A stretch of 64,000 bases of DNA, from positions 200,268-264,267 of the forward strand of contig JACZJT010000032.1 in assembly GCA_014860445.1 (NCBI GenBank), written 5' to 3'. Below, one piece after another: positions 45,871-57,379 of this stretch (position 1 is its first letter; each line of letters starts with the position of its first letter). This DNA is from Burkholderiales bacterium (lineage in GTDB: Bacteria > Pseudomonadota > Gammaproteobacteria > Burkholderiales > SG8-39). The notes under the pieces are model-generated. The model had not been told where the DNA came from. It saw only the letters and a program-made list of their open reading frames with translations, and ran no database searches. The translations under genes were made by a program, and so were the position numbers.

Positions 45871-47156
45871 AATGCGCGCTGGGCAATTTGCTTCTGCTTG
45901 GGTGTGCGCTCACCGCCGGTGGTGCCGGCGCGGCCGACCGTATCGCCGCAGTGCGCGTCTGGCCGGCCCAGGATTACACCCGCATCACCATCGAGGCCGA
46001 CCGGCCGATCCGGCATGAACTGCTGCTGGTGAAAAACCCGGAGCGCCTAGTGCTCGACCTTGAAGGCGTCGACTTCACCAGCGTGCAACGGGAGATTGCC
46101 GACAAGATTCTTCCGGACGACCCGTATATCGCGCAGATGCGTGCCGGCCGTTATAAGCCCGGTGTGGTACGCGTGGTGCTCGACCTCAAGACCGAAGTCC
46201 AACCGCAGATTTTCACGCTCAAGCCGGTGGGCGAATATGGACACCGGCTGGTGCTCGACGTCTATCCCTTGGCGCCGGTTGATCCACTCATGGCCTTGTT
46301 GCAGAAGCCCGAATTGAGGATTGGGGCGGATGAGCAGCAAGCAGAGTCGGCAGCGGTTGCCGCACCGGACACCGGCCACGCGGGCGTAAGCAAGTTCGAA
46401 GGGTCCGGTAAAGGCAGGCCGTTGGTGGCGCGTATGGTGACCATCGTGGTCGATGCCGGTCACGGTGGTGAGGATCCGGGCGCGAGGGGCCGGCGCGGCA
46501 GTCGCGAAAAGAACGTGACCCTCGTCATCGCGAGAAAGCTCAAAGCGATCATCGATGCCGAACCCAATATGCGCGCCGTGCTGACGCGCGACGGAGACTA
46601 CTTCATCCCGCTGCATGTGCGGGTGCAAAAAGCGCGCAGGGTGCGTGCCGATCTGTTTGTGTCGGTGCATGCCGACGCCTTCGTGAAGTCGCACGCACGC
46701 GGCTCTTCGGTATTTGCGCTGTCCGAACGCGGTGCCACCAGCACCGCGGCGAAATGGCTGGCCAAGCGCGAAAACGATGCCGACCTGATCGGAGGGGTCA
46801 ACCTGGACGTCAAGGACCGCTATCTTGCGATGACGCTGGCCGATCTGAGCCTGACTGCGCAGATCAACGACAGCCTGAAGCTGGCCAAGGCGGTGCTGTC
46901 TGAACTGGGCGGCGTCAATACCTTGCACAAACACGATGTGGAGCAGGCCGGTTTTGCCGTGTTGAAGGCGCCCGATATCCCTTCGATCCTGGTAGAAACC
47001 GCCTTCATCAGCAATCCGGAAGAAGAGCGCAAGCTGAACGACGAGGGCTACCAGGAGAAAATGGCGCAGGCGATTTTCAAGGGCATCAAACGCTACTTCA
47101 CCAGGAATCCGCCGCTGGCAAGGTCCACGCTGGCAGCCAACGAACGAAGCAATTGA
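45837..47156 (+). CDS. amiC: N-acetylmuramoyl-L-alanine amidase AmiC-type
   Basis: The 439-residue exported amidase splits septal peptidoglycan. It has a signal region (residues ~1-32), an AMIN targeting domain (~36-140; AVRVWPAQDYTRITIEADRPIRHELLLVKNP), a linker and a zinc amidase-3 domain (~200-425) with VVDAGHGGEDPGARG, HADAF and the ILVETAFISNPEEE segment carrying the catalytic Glu. It overlaps tsaE by 34 bases. Confidence 0.95.
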   Translation: MYKSTGANAALKCALGNLLLLGCALTAGGAGAADRIAAVRVWPAQDYTRITIEADRPIRHELLLVKNPERLVLDLEGVDFTSVQREIADKILPDDPYIAQMRAGRYKPGVVRVVLDLKTEVQPQIFTLKPVGEYGHRLVLDVYPLAPVDPLMALLQKPELRIGADEQQAESAAVAAPDTGHAGVSKFEGSGKGRPLVARMVTIVVDAGHGGEDPGARGRRGSREKNVTLVIARKLKAIIDAEPNMRAVLTRDGDYFIPLHVRVQKARRVRADLFVSVHADAFVKSHARGSSVFALSERGATSTAAKWLAKRENDADLIGGVNLDVKDRYLAMTLADLSLTAQINDSLKLAKAVLSELGGVNTLHKHDVEQAGFAVLKAPDIPSILVETAFISNPEEERKLNDEGYQEKMAQAIFKGIKRYFTRNPPLARSTLAANERSN

Positions 47157-47181
47157 CCGTGGCGGGGGGCGAAGCGGCGCC

Positions 47182-47823
47182 TCAGGTTTTGCTTAGCTTG
47201 TGTCGCGCGTATTCGAGTGCGATTGGCGCCAGCGACAGTCCGATAATTCCGAATATCACCAGCGTCAGATTGTTCCTGATGAATCCGATGTTGCCGAAGA
47301 AGAACCCTGCGTAGAGCAGGCTAGCCACCCATAGCACGCCTCCGGCGATGTTGAACATCTGAAAGCGCGCGTGGGTCATGCTGCCGACCCCGGCGACGAA
47401 GGGTGCAAAGGTGCGGATGATCGGGACGAAGCGCGTGATCACGATCGTCTTGCCGCCGTGGCGTTCGTAGAACTCGTGCGTGCGATCCAATGCCTTTCGG
47501 TTGAACCAGCGCGAGTCTTCCCAGTGAAAGACCTTCGGGCCGAGATAGCGGCCGATCCAGTAATTGGTCGTATTTCCCGTTATTGCGGCAAAAATGAGCA
47601 GGGCGGCGAGCGCGTGCACGTTCAGTCCGGCCGCTGCCCAAAGCGTGCCGGCCACGAACAGCAGCGAATCGCCGGGGAGGAAAGGCGTCACCACCAGCCC
47701 GGTTTCGCAGAACACGATCAAAAACAAGAGCAGATATACCCAAACGCCGTACTGCAGCAGCAGGTTGGCGAGATGCTTGTCAAGGTGGACCAGAAGGTCC
47801 CAGAAAAACAGCAGCAATTCCAT
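47182..47823 (-). CDS. DedA family membrane protein
   Basis: The 213-residue inner-membrane protein has the DedA core: FCETGLVVTPFLPGDSLLFVAGTLWA, then the GRYLGPK segment, and ITRFVPIIRTFAPFVAGVGSM with conserved Arg and Pro. Such proteins help with envelope and lipid-carrier flipping. It is opposite to amiC and mutL, so it interrupts the amiC-mutL unit found in other bacteria. Confidence 0.93.
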   Translation of the reverse strand: MELLLFFWDLLVHLDKHLANLLLQYGVWVYLLLFLIVFCETGLVVTPFLPGDSLLFVAGTLWAAAGLNVHALAALLIFAAITGNTTNYWIGRYLGPKVFHWEDSRWFNRKALDRTHEFYERHGGKTIVITRFVPIIRTFAPFVAGVGSMTHARFQMFNIAGGVLWVASLLYAGFFFGNIGFIRNNLTLVIFGIIGLSLAPIALEYARHKLSKT

Positions 47824-47926
47824 CGATACCCTATCAGCAGAAATTCAAGGCTTGATACGCAGGCGGTATCTTACCGCAAGCCCACCGCGTTCCCGGTATA
47901 CTTGGCCGCAGAAAAAACGCCCATAC

Positions 47927-49717
47927 ATGCCATCAATCCGCCTTCTTTCCGATACCCTGATCAGCCAGATTGCCGCCGGCGAGGTGGTGGAGCGGCCCGC
48001 GTCGGTCCTCAAGGAATTGCTAGAAAACAGCCTGGACGCGGGCGCGACCGAAATCAGCGTCAGCCTGATGCAGGGCGGGATCAAGCAGCTCAAGGTCACG
48101 GACAACGGCGCCGGCATAGGTGCGCCGGATCTGCCGCTCGCGTTCGCACGGCACGCCACCAGCAAAATTGCCAGCCTTGATGACCTCGAACAGGTGCGAT
48201 CGCTGGGTTTCCGCGGCGAGGCGCTGGCTTCGATTGCCTCGGTCGCGCGTATCGACCTTACCACCCGTACCGCGAGCGCGCCCCATGCCTGGAGCTTGAG
48301 CGCAGAAGGCGGTGTGCACGGTGTACCACAGCCGGCGGCACACCCGGGCGGTACCAGTGTCGAAGTCAGCGATCTGTATTTCAATACGCCGGCGCGGCGC
48401 AAGTTCCTGCGCACGGAGGCGACCGAATTCGGACACTGCGAAGACGTGTATCAGCGCGTCGCGCTTTCCCGCCCCGATGTTGCGTTCAGCCTGAAGCACA
48501 ACGGCAGGGTGATCTCGCATCTGCAGGATGGGACCGCGGCGCGGCGCGTCGCCGCAGTGGCGGGGGAGGAGTTTGCCGGCACGGCGCATGCTATGGACGA
48601 GCATTCCTCCGGTCTGCGGCTGGCGGGTTTTGCGGGCTCGCCGTCATTCTCGCGTAGTTCGCGCGATGCGCAGTTCGCCTTCGTCAACGGACGCTTCGTG
48701 CGCGACAAGTTGCTTTCACATGCCTTGCGCCAGGCCTACCAGGATGTGCTGCACGGCAACAGGCACGCGGCCTATGTGTTGTTCCTCGAACTCGATCCGC
48801 AGGGTGTGGACGTGAATGTCCACCCCGCCAAGACCGAAGTGCGCTTCCGGGACGGGCGCGCCGTCCACCAGTTTGTGTTTCACGCCGTCAGCAAGGCGTT
48901 GTCCGGGAGTGCGGCGCAAACGAGTGCGGCTACGGTCCAGCCTGTCGCTGCACCCGAGGGCATGAATTTCCGGCGTATTCCCTCTCAGTCGAGCCTCGGC
49001 GTGGAGCAGCCCGCCGCTGCCTATCAGGCGATGTTTTCACCGCCGCCCGGACCCGTCGCCGTTCCGTCAGGCGGCACGGCGCGCGCCGCATACCAAAGCA
49101 TACGCGACGGTGCACCCACCGAAGCCGAAACCGATGCACCGCTCGGCTACGCCATTGCGCAACTGCATGGCATTTATATTCTCGCGCAGAACCGGCAGGG
49201 CCTGGTGCTGGTGGACATGCACGCGGCGCACGAGCGCATCCTGTACGAGAAGCTCAAGGGCGCGCTGGATACCCGCGGCATGAGCATGCAGAAACTGCTG
49301 ATACCGGTGACTTTCAATGCGGACCGCCTGGAGGTGGCGACGGCGGAGGAGCATGCAGGTGTGCTGCAGCAACTGGGCTTCGACATGGCACCCTTGTCGC
49401 CGACCGCGCTGGCGGTTCGCTCAGTGCCATCCATGCTCGCATCGGCGGATGTCGCCGAACTGTCGCATGCGCTGCTGCGGGAGGTGCGCGAATACGGCGG
49501 CAGCCGGGTGCTTACCGAGCACCAGCACGAACTGCTGTCGACCATGGCCTGCCATGGCGCGGTGCGTGCGCATCGGCCGTTGACCGTAACCGAAATGAAT
49601 GCGCTGCTGCGTGAGATGGAAGTCACGGAACGTTCGGGGCAGTGCAATCACGGCCGGCCGACCTGGTACCAGATGAGCATGGCGGACCTGGACAAACTGT
49701 TCTTGCGGGGACGATGA
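47927..49717 (+). CDS. mutL: DNA mismatch repair protein MutL
   Basis: The 596-residue protein has an N-terminal GHKL ATPase (IAAGEVVERPASVLKELLENSLDAGA; DNGAGI; GFRGEALASIASV; NTPARRKFLR) and a C-terminal dimerisation domain. The C-terminal domain keeps the endonuclease signature: DMHAAHERILYE (from residue 430), ACHGAVRA, CNHGRP (573-578) and a terminal FLR. This suggests a nicking MutL in an organism without MutH. The ATG at 47927 opens the canonical MPSIRLLSDTLISQIAAGEVV. Confidence 0.96.
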   Translation: MPSIRLLSDTLISQIAAGEVVERPASVLKELLENSLDAGATEISVSLMQGGIKQLKVTDNGAGIGAPDLPLAFARHATSKIASLDDLEQVRSLGFRGEALASIASVARIDLTTRTASAPHAWSLSAEGGVHGVPQPAAHPGGTSVEVSDLYFNTPARRKFLRTEATEFGHCEDVYQRVALSRPDVAFSLKHNGRVISHLQDGTAARRVAAVAGEEFAGTAHAMDEHSSGLRLAGFAGSPSFSRSSRDAQFAFVNGRFVRDKLLSHALRQAYQDVLHGNRHAAYVLFLELDPQGVDVNVHPAKTEVRFRDGRAVHQFVFHAVSKALSGSAAQTSAATVQPVAAPEGMNFRRIPSQSSLGVEQPAAAYQAMFSPPPGPVAVPSGGTARAAYQSIRDGAPTEAETDAPLGYAIAQLHGIYILAQNRQGLVLVDMHAAHERILYEKLKGALDTRGMSMQKLLIPVTFNADRLEVATAEEHAGVLQQLGFDMAPLSPTALAVRSVPSMLASADVAELSHALLREVREYGGSRVLTEHQHELLSTMACHGAVRAHRPLTVTEMNALLREMEVTERSGQCNHGRPTWYQMSMADLDKLFLRGR

Positions 49718-49739
49718 ATTCGAATTGGGGAGGGCGGCA

Positions 49740-50681
49740 ATGAAAGTACTGATTCTCGGCGCAGGCGCGGTCGGCGGATATTTTGGCGGCCGGCTGGTGC
49801 AGGCTGGAACCGATGTGACGTTTCTGGTGCGGCCGCAGCGGGCGCAATTGTTGGAGCGTACCGGCATCGTCATCCGGAGCCCGCTGGGTGACGCGCAGAT
49901 CCCGGTGCGTACGGTGCTGCAGGAAGCCGTGCGGCCTAACTATGACCTGGTTATGCTGTCATGCAAGGCCTACGATCTGGAAGCGTCCATTGCGGCCATC
50001 AGAGGCGCCATGGGCCCGGATACCATGCTTTTGCCATTGCTCAACGGCATGGCGCACCTCGGACAGCTGGACCAGGTTTTCGGCAGCGAGCGCGTGCTGG
50101 GCGGCGCCTGCTATATCGCGTCGACACTCGACGCGGACGGCGCGATCTGCCATCTGAGCAAATTCCAGGGCATCACCAGTGGCACGCGGACGGGCAACCA
50201 CGCGCATGCCGAAAAATTGCTGCAGGAATTGGCGCAAGCCTATGCAGGTGATTCCGTGGAATTCAAGCTCAGCGGCGACATCGAGCAGGACATGTGGGAA
50301 AAGTTCGTGCTGCTGGCGAGCCTGGCCGCGATGACCTGCCTGATGCGCGCCAGCGTCGGTGAGATTCTCGCCGCCGCGGAAGGCGAAATGTTGATGCGCG
50401 AAATGCTGTCGACCAGCGTCGCCACCGCGACTGCTGCCGGCCATGCGCCGCGCGCCGAATCGTTGCAGCGCACCGAAGGCATGCTGTTTGCGCGTGGATC
50501 CGCATTTACCGCATCGATGTTGCGCGACATCGAATCCGGCGGGCGCGTCGAGGCCGATCACATTGTCGGCGACATGCTGCGGCGCGCGCGCATCGCCGGC
50601 GTCGACACTCGCCTCATGAGCGCTGCGTTATGCCATCTGCAGGCCTATGAGGCGCGGCGCCTGCGCGGCGCGAATGCCTGA
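49740..50681 (+). CDS. panE: 2-dehydropantoate 2-reductase (PanE-like)
   Basis: The 313-residue NADPH-dependent protein reads KVLILGAGAVGGYFGGRLVQAG, the Rossmann loop, and has CKAYDLEASI and the KFVLLASLAAMTCLMR segment carrying the conserved Lys-type helix of ketopantoate reductases. It should reduce ketopantoate in pantothenate synthesis, though the ApbA/PanE family includes paralogues of other specificity. GGGGAGGG precedes the ATG at 49740. panB is also in the window (63.0 kb). Confidence 0.87.
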   Translation: MKVLILGAGAVGGYFGGRLVQAGTDVTFLVRPQRAQLLERTGIVIRSPLGDAQIPVRTVLQEAVRPNYDLVMLSCKAYDLEASIAAIRGAMGPDTMLLPLLNGMAHLGQLDQVFGSERVLGGACYIASTLDADGAICHLSKFQGITSGTRTGNHAHAEKLLQELAQAYAGDSVEFKLSGDIEQDMWEKFVLLASLAAMTCLMRASVGEILAAAEGEMLMREMLSTSVATATAAGHAPRAESLQRTEGMLFARGSAFTASMLRDIESGGRVEADHIVGDMLRRARIAGVDTRLMSAALCHLQAYEARRLRGANA

Positions 50682-50720
50682 GCCCGGAAGCATTGCGCTG
50701 AATCGCCCTTACGCCCCGTG

Positions 50721-51689
50721 ATGCGTGCGGCGATTTCTGAATTGCCCCCGGTGATTTTGCTGATGGGGCCCACTGCCAGTGGCAAGTCCGCGCTCGCCCT
50801 CGAGATCGCGCGGCGTTTTCCGGTTGAAATCATCAGCGTCGATTCCGCTCAGGTGTACCGCGGCATGGACGTGGGTACGGCCAAGCCCGCTGCTAAAGAG
50901 CGTGCCGCAGTGCCGCATCATCTGATTGATGTCATCGACCCTGATCAGAGCTATTCCGCCGCGCGGTTTCGCACGGATGCGGCGCAACTGATGGGGGAGA
51001 TTGCCGGCCGCGGCCGCATCCCGCTGCTGGCTGGCGGCACCATGCTTTATTTCAAGGCGCTGCGCGAGGGCTTGTCCAATTTGCCGCAGGCCGATCCCGC
51101 GGTGCGCGCGACGATCGAGGCGGAGGCGCGGGATAAAGGCTGGCCCACGATGCACGCCGAACTCGCGCGCATCGACGCGGTGACTGCGGCGAAGCTCAAG
51201 CCCGGCGACGCGCAGCGCATCCAGCGCGCGCTCGAAGTATTTCGCATCACCGGAAAGCCCTTGTCGGCACTGCAGGGCGCGCGCGTCCACGTCGCAGCGC
51301 CGTATCGTTTCATCGCGCTGGCCCTGGTTCCGGCGGAGCGCGTGCTCCTGCACCGCAGGATCGAATCACGTTTCGAAGCCATGCTGGCAGCGGGTTTGGT
51401 GGAGGAACTCGCGACCTTGCGCGGAAAATATGCGCTAAATGCGGGCCTGCCTTCCATGCGCTGCGTCGGCTACCGTCAGGCTTGGGAATATCTCGAGGGT
51501 GCCTATGACCGCGGCATGCTGCGCGACCGCGGTATTTACGCTTCGCGCCAGCTGGCTAAGCGCCAACTCACCTGGCTTCGTGCGATGCCTGAGCTGAAGG
51601 TTTTCGATTGTTTCTCGCCGCCTCTAAACGCCCAGGTGCGGCGCTTTCTCGCGGACCAAGACTTGCCAATCCAATTCGGCCACCATTGA
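50721..51689 (+). CDS. miaA: tRNA dimethylallyltransferase
   Basis: The 322-residue enzyme transfers a dimethylallyl group to A37 of tRNAs reading U-starting codons. [17 protein letters not shown] is the P-loop, [18 protein letters not shown] carries the catalytic Asp, and [12 protein letters not shown] and [10 protein letters not shown] match the family. ATG at 50721 was preferred to the overlapping GTG at 50718. hfq, which follows miaA in many proteobacteria, is not next; an unrecognised low-GC gene is. Confidence 0.95.
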   Translation: MRAAISELPPVILLMGPTASGKSALALEIARRFPVEIISVDSAQVYRGMDVGTAKPAAKERAAVPHHLIDVIDPDQSYSAARFRTDAAQLMGEIAGRGRIPLLAGGTMLYFKALREGLSNLPQADPAVRATIEAEARDKGWPTMHAELARIDAVTAAKLKPGDAQRIQRALEVFRITGKPLSALQGARVHVAAPYRFIALALVPAERVLLHRRIESRFEAMLAAGLVEELATLRGKYALNAGLPSMRCVGYRQAWEYLEGAYDRGMLRDRGIYASRQLAKRQLTWLRAMPELKVFDCFSPPLNAQVRRFLADQDLPIQFGHH

Positions 51690-51733
51690 ACGGTTTCTTC
51701 TGTCGGCCTTTCGCTAGCCGATCGGCGCAGACG

Positions 51734-52900
51734 CTAGCTCGAAGAAGTCAGGTTTTCTCCCCTGGATTCGTTGCGCTCGACCTTGTCGATGCATCTCACT
51801 ACCAGCTTATTCAAGGCATCCGGGTTAAATGTGGTGACGTTGGATTTTTTGGAATGATGCATTAGCGCCGACAAGGCGGCGCCGAGCTCGGATGCGGCAA
51901 ATGCGGCTGACAGGCCGTCCTTCATGACGTCAATAAAATACGGGTAAAACAGGTGCCCGGTAATGCGCGCATCTCCGCGCCCGACCTGGTATTTTCCATC
52001 AAGCGCGGGGTCGACCAGCGCATCGTCAAAACCTTCCGCAATTCTTTTTGAGTCCTGCGCATCCAGGGGCAGGTGGATCAGGTATTGCTTGTTCTGGTAT
52101 TGATAGCACGTCAATGACCCGCCATTCGAGAAACCCAGCGCAAAGGTCATGCTGGGATTCATGTGCGGGTTATGATTCTTGGTGAATCTTTCAGTGATTT
52201 TCAACAGCACTTCATTCGACATCTCGTCCGGAAAAATTTGCGTGCCGAACTTTTCGATCAATTCGTCATCATTCAGGCAGACTATAACGTCGTTGTTGCC
52301 GACGCGCGGTTTGATCGAATCGAAGCCGATGCCCGTGGGTACAATGATCTGCGGGCCCAGGTAACTGTTCAGGTATCCCGGTGTGATGATCGGGACGTCA
52401 TCCGCCCTCCTGAACCTCGTCTTGATTTCGTCATCCAGGGTGTCGATCGGCGGGTGTGGCGAAACAAGCAGATAGGTTCGACCGTGGGCGTTGCCGTTGT
52501 AGCACTCGCGCGGGCCCCAGATAGGCGTATGCACCTGAACGATGTTCACATCGTTATAAACGTGATCGTTGATTTCCTGCTGGGCGATGGACGATCGGTC
52601 GTCTGGTAAGATGATCTTGAACTGGATATCCACCTGCATCGCCGAATAAAGCGCTACCAGTCCCAGGAAGACATTTGACGTGTTGCCGCCCGAATTGGGG
52701 GCCGAAACGTCCTTCCTCGCTATGAAATATTCGGGGTGATCTTTTTCATCGAGTCTTAGGCGGAATCCTTCTTTGTCCTTGGCGACCGTCTGGAGCGGAA
52801 TTTTGTTGTAACGAAATTTTGGAATATCCACAAACTCTTCAACAAAATAGTCGTTGACCGGCACGCCGATCGCGCGCATTTTTGGCATCAGTGTACGCAT
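51734..52900 (-). CDS. unrecognised 388-residue orphan protein, lower GC than neighbours
   Basis: The product (start MRTLMPKMRAIGVPVNDYFVEEF) has no signal peptide or membrane helix. It is polar and beta-rich, with a run of Asp/Asn/Tyr-rich loops (NDVNIVQVHTPIW; GNAHGRTYLLVSPHPPID; FSNGGSLTCYQYQNKQYLIHLPLD; RGDARITGHLFYPYFIDVMKDG). I recognise no family. GC content is visibly below that of the adjacent genes, and it stands alone where hfq/hflX often follow miaA. Codon use and AT-rich runs suggest acquisition; I cannot give a function. Confidence 0.7.
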   Translation of the reverse strand: MRTLMPKMRAIGVPVNDYFVEEFVDIPKFRYNKIPLQTVAKDKEGFRLRLDEKDHPEYFIARKDVSAPNSGGNTSNVFLGLVALYSAMQVDIQFKIILPDDRSSIAQQEINDHVYNDVNIVQVHTPIWGPRECYNGNAHGRTYLLVSPHPPIDTLDDEIKTRFRRADDVPIITPGYLNSYLGPQIIVPTGIGFDSIKPRVGNNDVIVCLNDDELIEKFGTQIFPDEMSNEVLLKITERFTKNHNPHMNPSMTFALGFSNGGSLTCYQYQNKQYLIHLPLDAQDSKRIAEGFDDALVDPALDGKYQVGRGDARITGHLFYPYFIDVMKDGLSAAFAASELGAALSALMHHSKKSNVTTFNPDALNKLVVRCIDKVERNESRGENLTSSS

Positions 52901-53195
52901 GACCCGATCCTTCTCTTATTCTCAATCACTTCGAAAGGGCAAATAGCAGCCGGGCCATCTTGCCAGAGATTCGGGAGAGGAAAAGGAAGTCTGCGATAGA
53001 ATATTCACATGCGCTGATAGGTACTTATGTTCATTCCTGCCGCTACTCTGTGGCGAATCGCATGGATTTCGAATGGCAGATTGGTCCGAGGGTCGGTCAA
53101 TCCAGAACGATCGCAGGCGTGGCGCAACAGTCCTTGCTTTCTACTAGCAGCCTGCGGAAACTTCGCCGCGCGGGAAGGCTGTGGCCGATAAGCGC
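52901..53195. other. intergenic upstream of the orphan gene
   Basis: A 295-base gap upstream of the orphan and downstream of ggt, both on the minus strand. I see no gene, clear terminator or perfect repeat in it; it must hold the promoter of the orphan gene. Confidence 0.5.
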
Positions 53196-54959
53196 TTAAT
53201 CGCCTTTTGCACTTCCCTCGCGTCGCGCATCCGCGCCGCCGCGCCAGCCCTGGTGTGTGCGCTGGATAGCGTGTACGCCGCTGTTCATGTCGATCACGCG
53301 GACGTCGTGCCCCAGGGCTTCCAGCGGCGCTGCCCAGCTCTCCGCAACTGTGCTCCGTTCCAGCTCGGTGGGGCCATTGCGGCTGCCGAAATTGGGCAGG
53401 TCGATTGCCTGCTGTATGTCAAGTTCGCGATCGAGCACGGCGATCAGGGTTTTGACCACGTGATTGATAATTGCGCTGCCGCCGGCCGAGCCCAGTACGA
53501 GCATCAAAGCCCCGTTGCGGTCGAACACCATGGTCGGTGCCATGGAACTGCGCGGTCGCTTGCCCGGTTCGATCCGGTTGGCCACCAGTTTCCCGTCTTT
53601 CTCCGCAACGAAGGAAAAATCGGTCAGCTGATTGTTCAACATGAAGCCGTGCGTCATTTGCTGGCTGCCGAAGGCGAATTCGATGGAACTGGTCATGGCC
53701 ACCGCATTGCCCGCCGCGTCGACGATGGACATATGACTGGTGGACGGCAGTTCCGGTGATTCGTCCGGCGCGAGTTCGGCCAGCGGCGCGCCTGGCGGTG
53801 TACCGGGTCGTGCATGGCCCAGCGACTGATCCGGGCGCACCAGCGCGGCGCGCCCGGCCAGATATTCCGGCGCGAGCAGTCCTGCAACAGGAACCGGAAC
53901 GAAGTCCGCATCCGCGAGGTAGCGCTCGCGGTCGGCATAGGCGAGCCGCTCGGACTCGGCGACCAGGTGCGCAGCGCCGACGGGATCGGATGGCAGATGT
54001 CCCGGCGCAAGCCGCTGAAGCATGCCCAGAACCTGCAGCACGGTGATACCGCCAGAGGTCGGTGGCGGCATGCCGCAGACTTTCCATTGCCGGTAAGGCG
54101 CGCAAACCGGTTCGCGCGCGCGCGCGCTGTAGTGAGCCAGATCGTCCATGCCGAGGTCGCCCGGATTGAGTGAGTCGTTTACAGCTTTTGAGATGTCGCG
54201 CGCGATCTCGCCTTCGTAGAATGCGTTCGCGCCCTGCACCGCGATGCGGCGCAGCGTAGCCGCAAGTGCGGGGTTCTTAAGCAGCGTGCCCACGGGTTTG
54301 GGTGTGTCGTCGTCCTGATAGTACATGCGCCGCATCGCCTCGCTGCGCCCTGCGAGATGAACCCAGGCGAGCAGGCGGTGCAGTCGGGGCGACAGGGGAA
54401 ATCCTTCGCTTGCGATCCGGATGGCGGGCTGAAACAACTCCGCCCAGGGCAGCCGGCCATGCCTGGCGTGCGCCAGTTCAAGCGCGCGCAGCACACCGGG
54501 CGTGCCCACCGATTTTCCGCCCACCACCGCTTCGAGAAATCTGAGCGGCTTGCCGTCGGCGCCGATGAAGCGGTCGGCGCGCGCCGCACCTGGTGCAGTC
54601 TCGCGCCCGTCGTAGGCGGAAAGCTTCGCGTCGCCCGCCGAGTAATGCAAAATGAACGCGCCGCCGCCTATGCCCGAGGATTGGGGTTCGACCAGATTGA
54701 GGACCATCTGCACTGCCACTGCGGCGTCGATCGCCGATCCACCGCGTCGCAACAGGTCGTATCCCGCCTCAACCGCCAGCGGGTGTGCAGCCGCAAGCAG
54801 GAAATGCTTCGCTTCGACGGCGTGCTTTTGGCTGAAACCCGAAGCCGGCTCGGGTGCGGGTTGCGCCAGGGCGCATCCCGTCCACAAAAGCGCAGCTGCC
54901 AGTGCGGGCCGGAAAAGAAAAAAGGGCAGCCGGGTGGCTGCCCTTTTTGTGGTTGTCAT
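53196..54959 (-). CDS. ggt: gamma-glutamyltransferase
   Basis: The 587-residue periplasmic enzyme cleaves gamma-glutamyl bonds such as those of glutathione. A signal peptide covers ~1-33, and the precursor splits at the catalytic Thr in STSHMSIVD (about residue 405). GIGGGAFILHY and the late GSAGGSAIINHVV are family marks. Oddity: its first ten or so codons (KRAATRLPFF) are the two arms of a strong hairpin that looks like the terminator of hppA, so expression needs read-through or an internal start. Confidence 0.94.
   Translation of the reverse strand: MTTTKRAATRLPFFLFRPALAAALLWTGCALAQPAPEPASGFSQKHAVEAKHFLLAAAHPLAVEAGYDLLRRGGSAIDAAVAVQMVLNLVEPQSSGIGGGAFILHYSAGDAKLSAYDGRETAPGAARADRFIGADGKPLRFLEAVVGGKSVGTPGVLRALELAHARHGRLPWAELFQPAIRIASEGFPLSPRLHRLLAWVHLAGRSEAMRRMYYQDDDTPKPVGTLLKNPALAATLRRIAVQGANAFYEGEIARDISKAVNDSLNPGDLGMDDLAHYSARAREPVCAPYRQWKVCGMPPPTSGGITVLQVLGMLQRLAPGHLPSDPVGAAHLVAESERLAYADRERYLADADFVPVPVAGLLAPEYLAGRAALVRPDQSLGHARPGTPPGAPLAELAPDESPELPSTSHMSIVDAAGNAVAMTSSIEFAFGSQQMTHGFMLNNQLTDFSFVAEKDGKLVANRIEPGKRPRSSMAPTMVFDRNGALMLVLGSAGGSAIINHVVKTLIAVLDRELDIQQAIDLPNFGSRNGPTELERSTVAESWAAPLEALGHDVRVIDMNSGVHAIQRTHQGWRGGADARREGSAKGD
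54918..54948 (-). terminator. hppA terminator located inside the 5' end of ggt
   Basis: GGGCAGC (54924-54930) and GCTGCCC (54937-54943) form a 7-base stem with a 6-base loop. It is flanked by six A (54918-54923) and five T (54944-54948) as written on the plus strand, so a U run follows on the minus-strand transcript. It lies 20 bases after the hppA stop and within the first codons of ggt. Confidence 0.75.
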
Positions 54960-54967
54960 ATGGACAG

Positions 54968-57034
<2,067 letters not shown>

Positions 57035-57379
57035 GAACTTCTCCCCGAGATCGGCCGACCGTGACCGCCGGAAGGCCAGTTTTTTGAAAACCCCGAATTG
57101 TAACAGGACGGACCCACTCTGGAACAGGGCCCAGCAGGGCTATATTTCGAATTCTGGGCCGTTTCAATCTCGGCTTCGCCCGCTCCAAATCGCTGCAATA
57201 GGACTCACCAACCGCGAGTCCGCATGCATCCGCGCGAGACGCGCGCGGGTGTTGGCGAATATAATAGAAGCCGATTTGCTGGCGGTTGCCCGTGGTCGCC
57301 TTTTCGCGCAACACGACGCGGCCGTGCAGGACCTTCAGCCATCCATTCGATCCTAGCAATCAAAGGGAGCAGCCAGATC
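57035..57379. promoter_or_regulatory. hppA/pfp divergent intergenic
   Basis: 345 bases with no clear gene. It should carry the promoters of both hppA and pfp. A weak inverted repeat GGCCCAG/CTGGGCC (57128-57134 and 57154-57160) spans an AT-rich centre. AAAGGGAG (57362-57369) is the pfp ribosome binding site. Confidence 0.45.
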
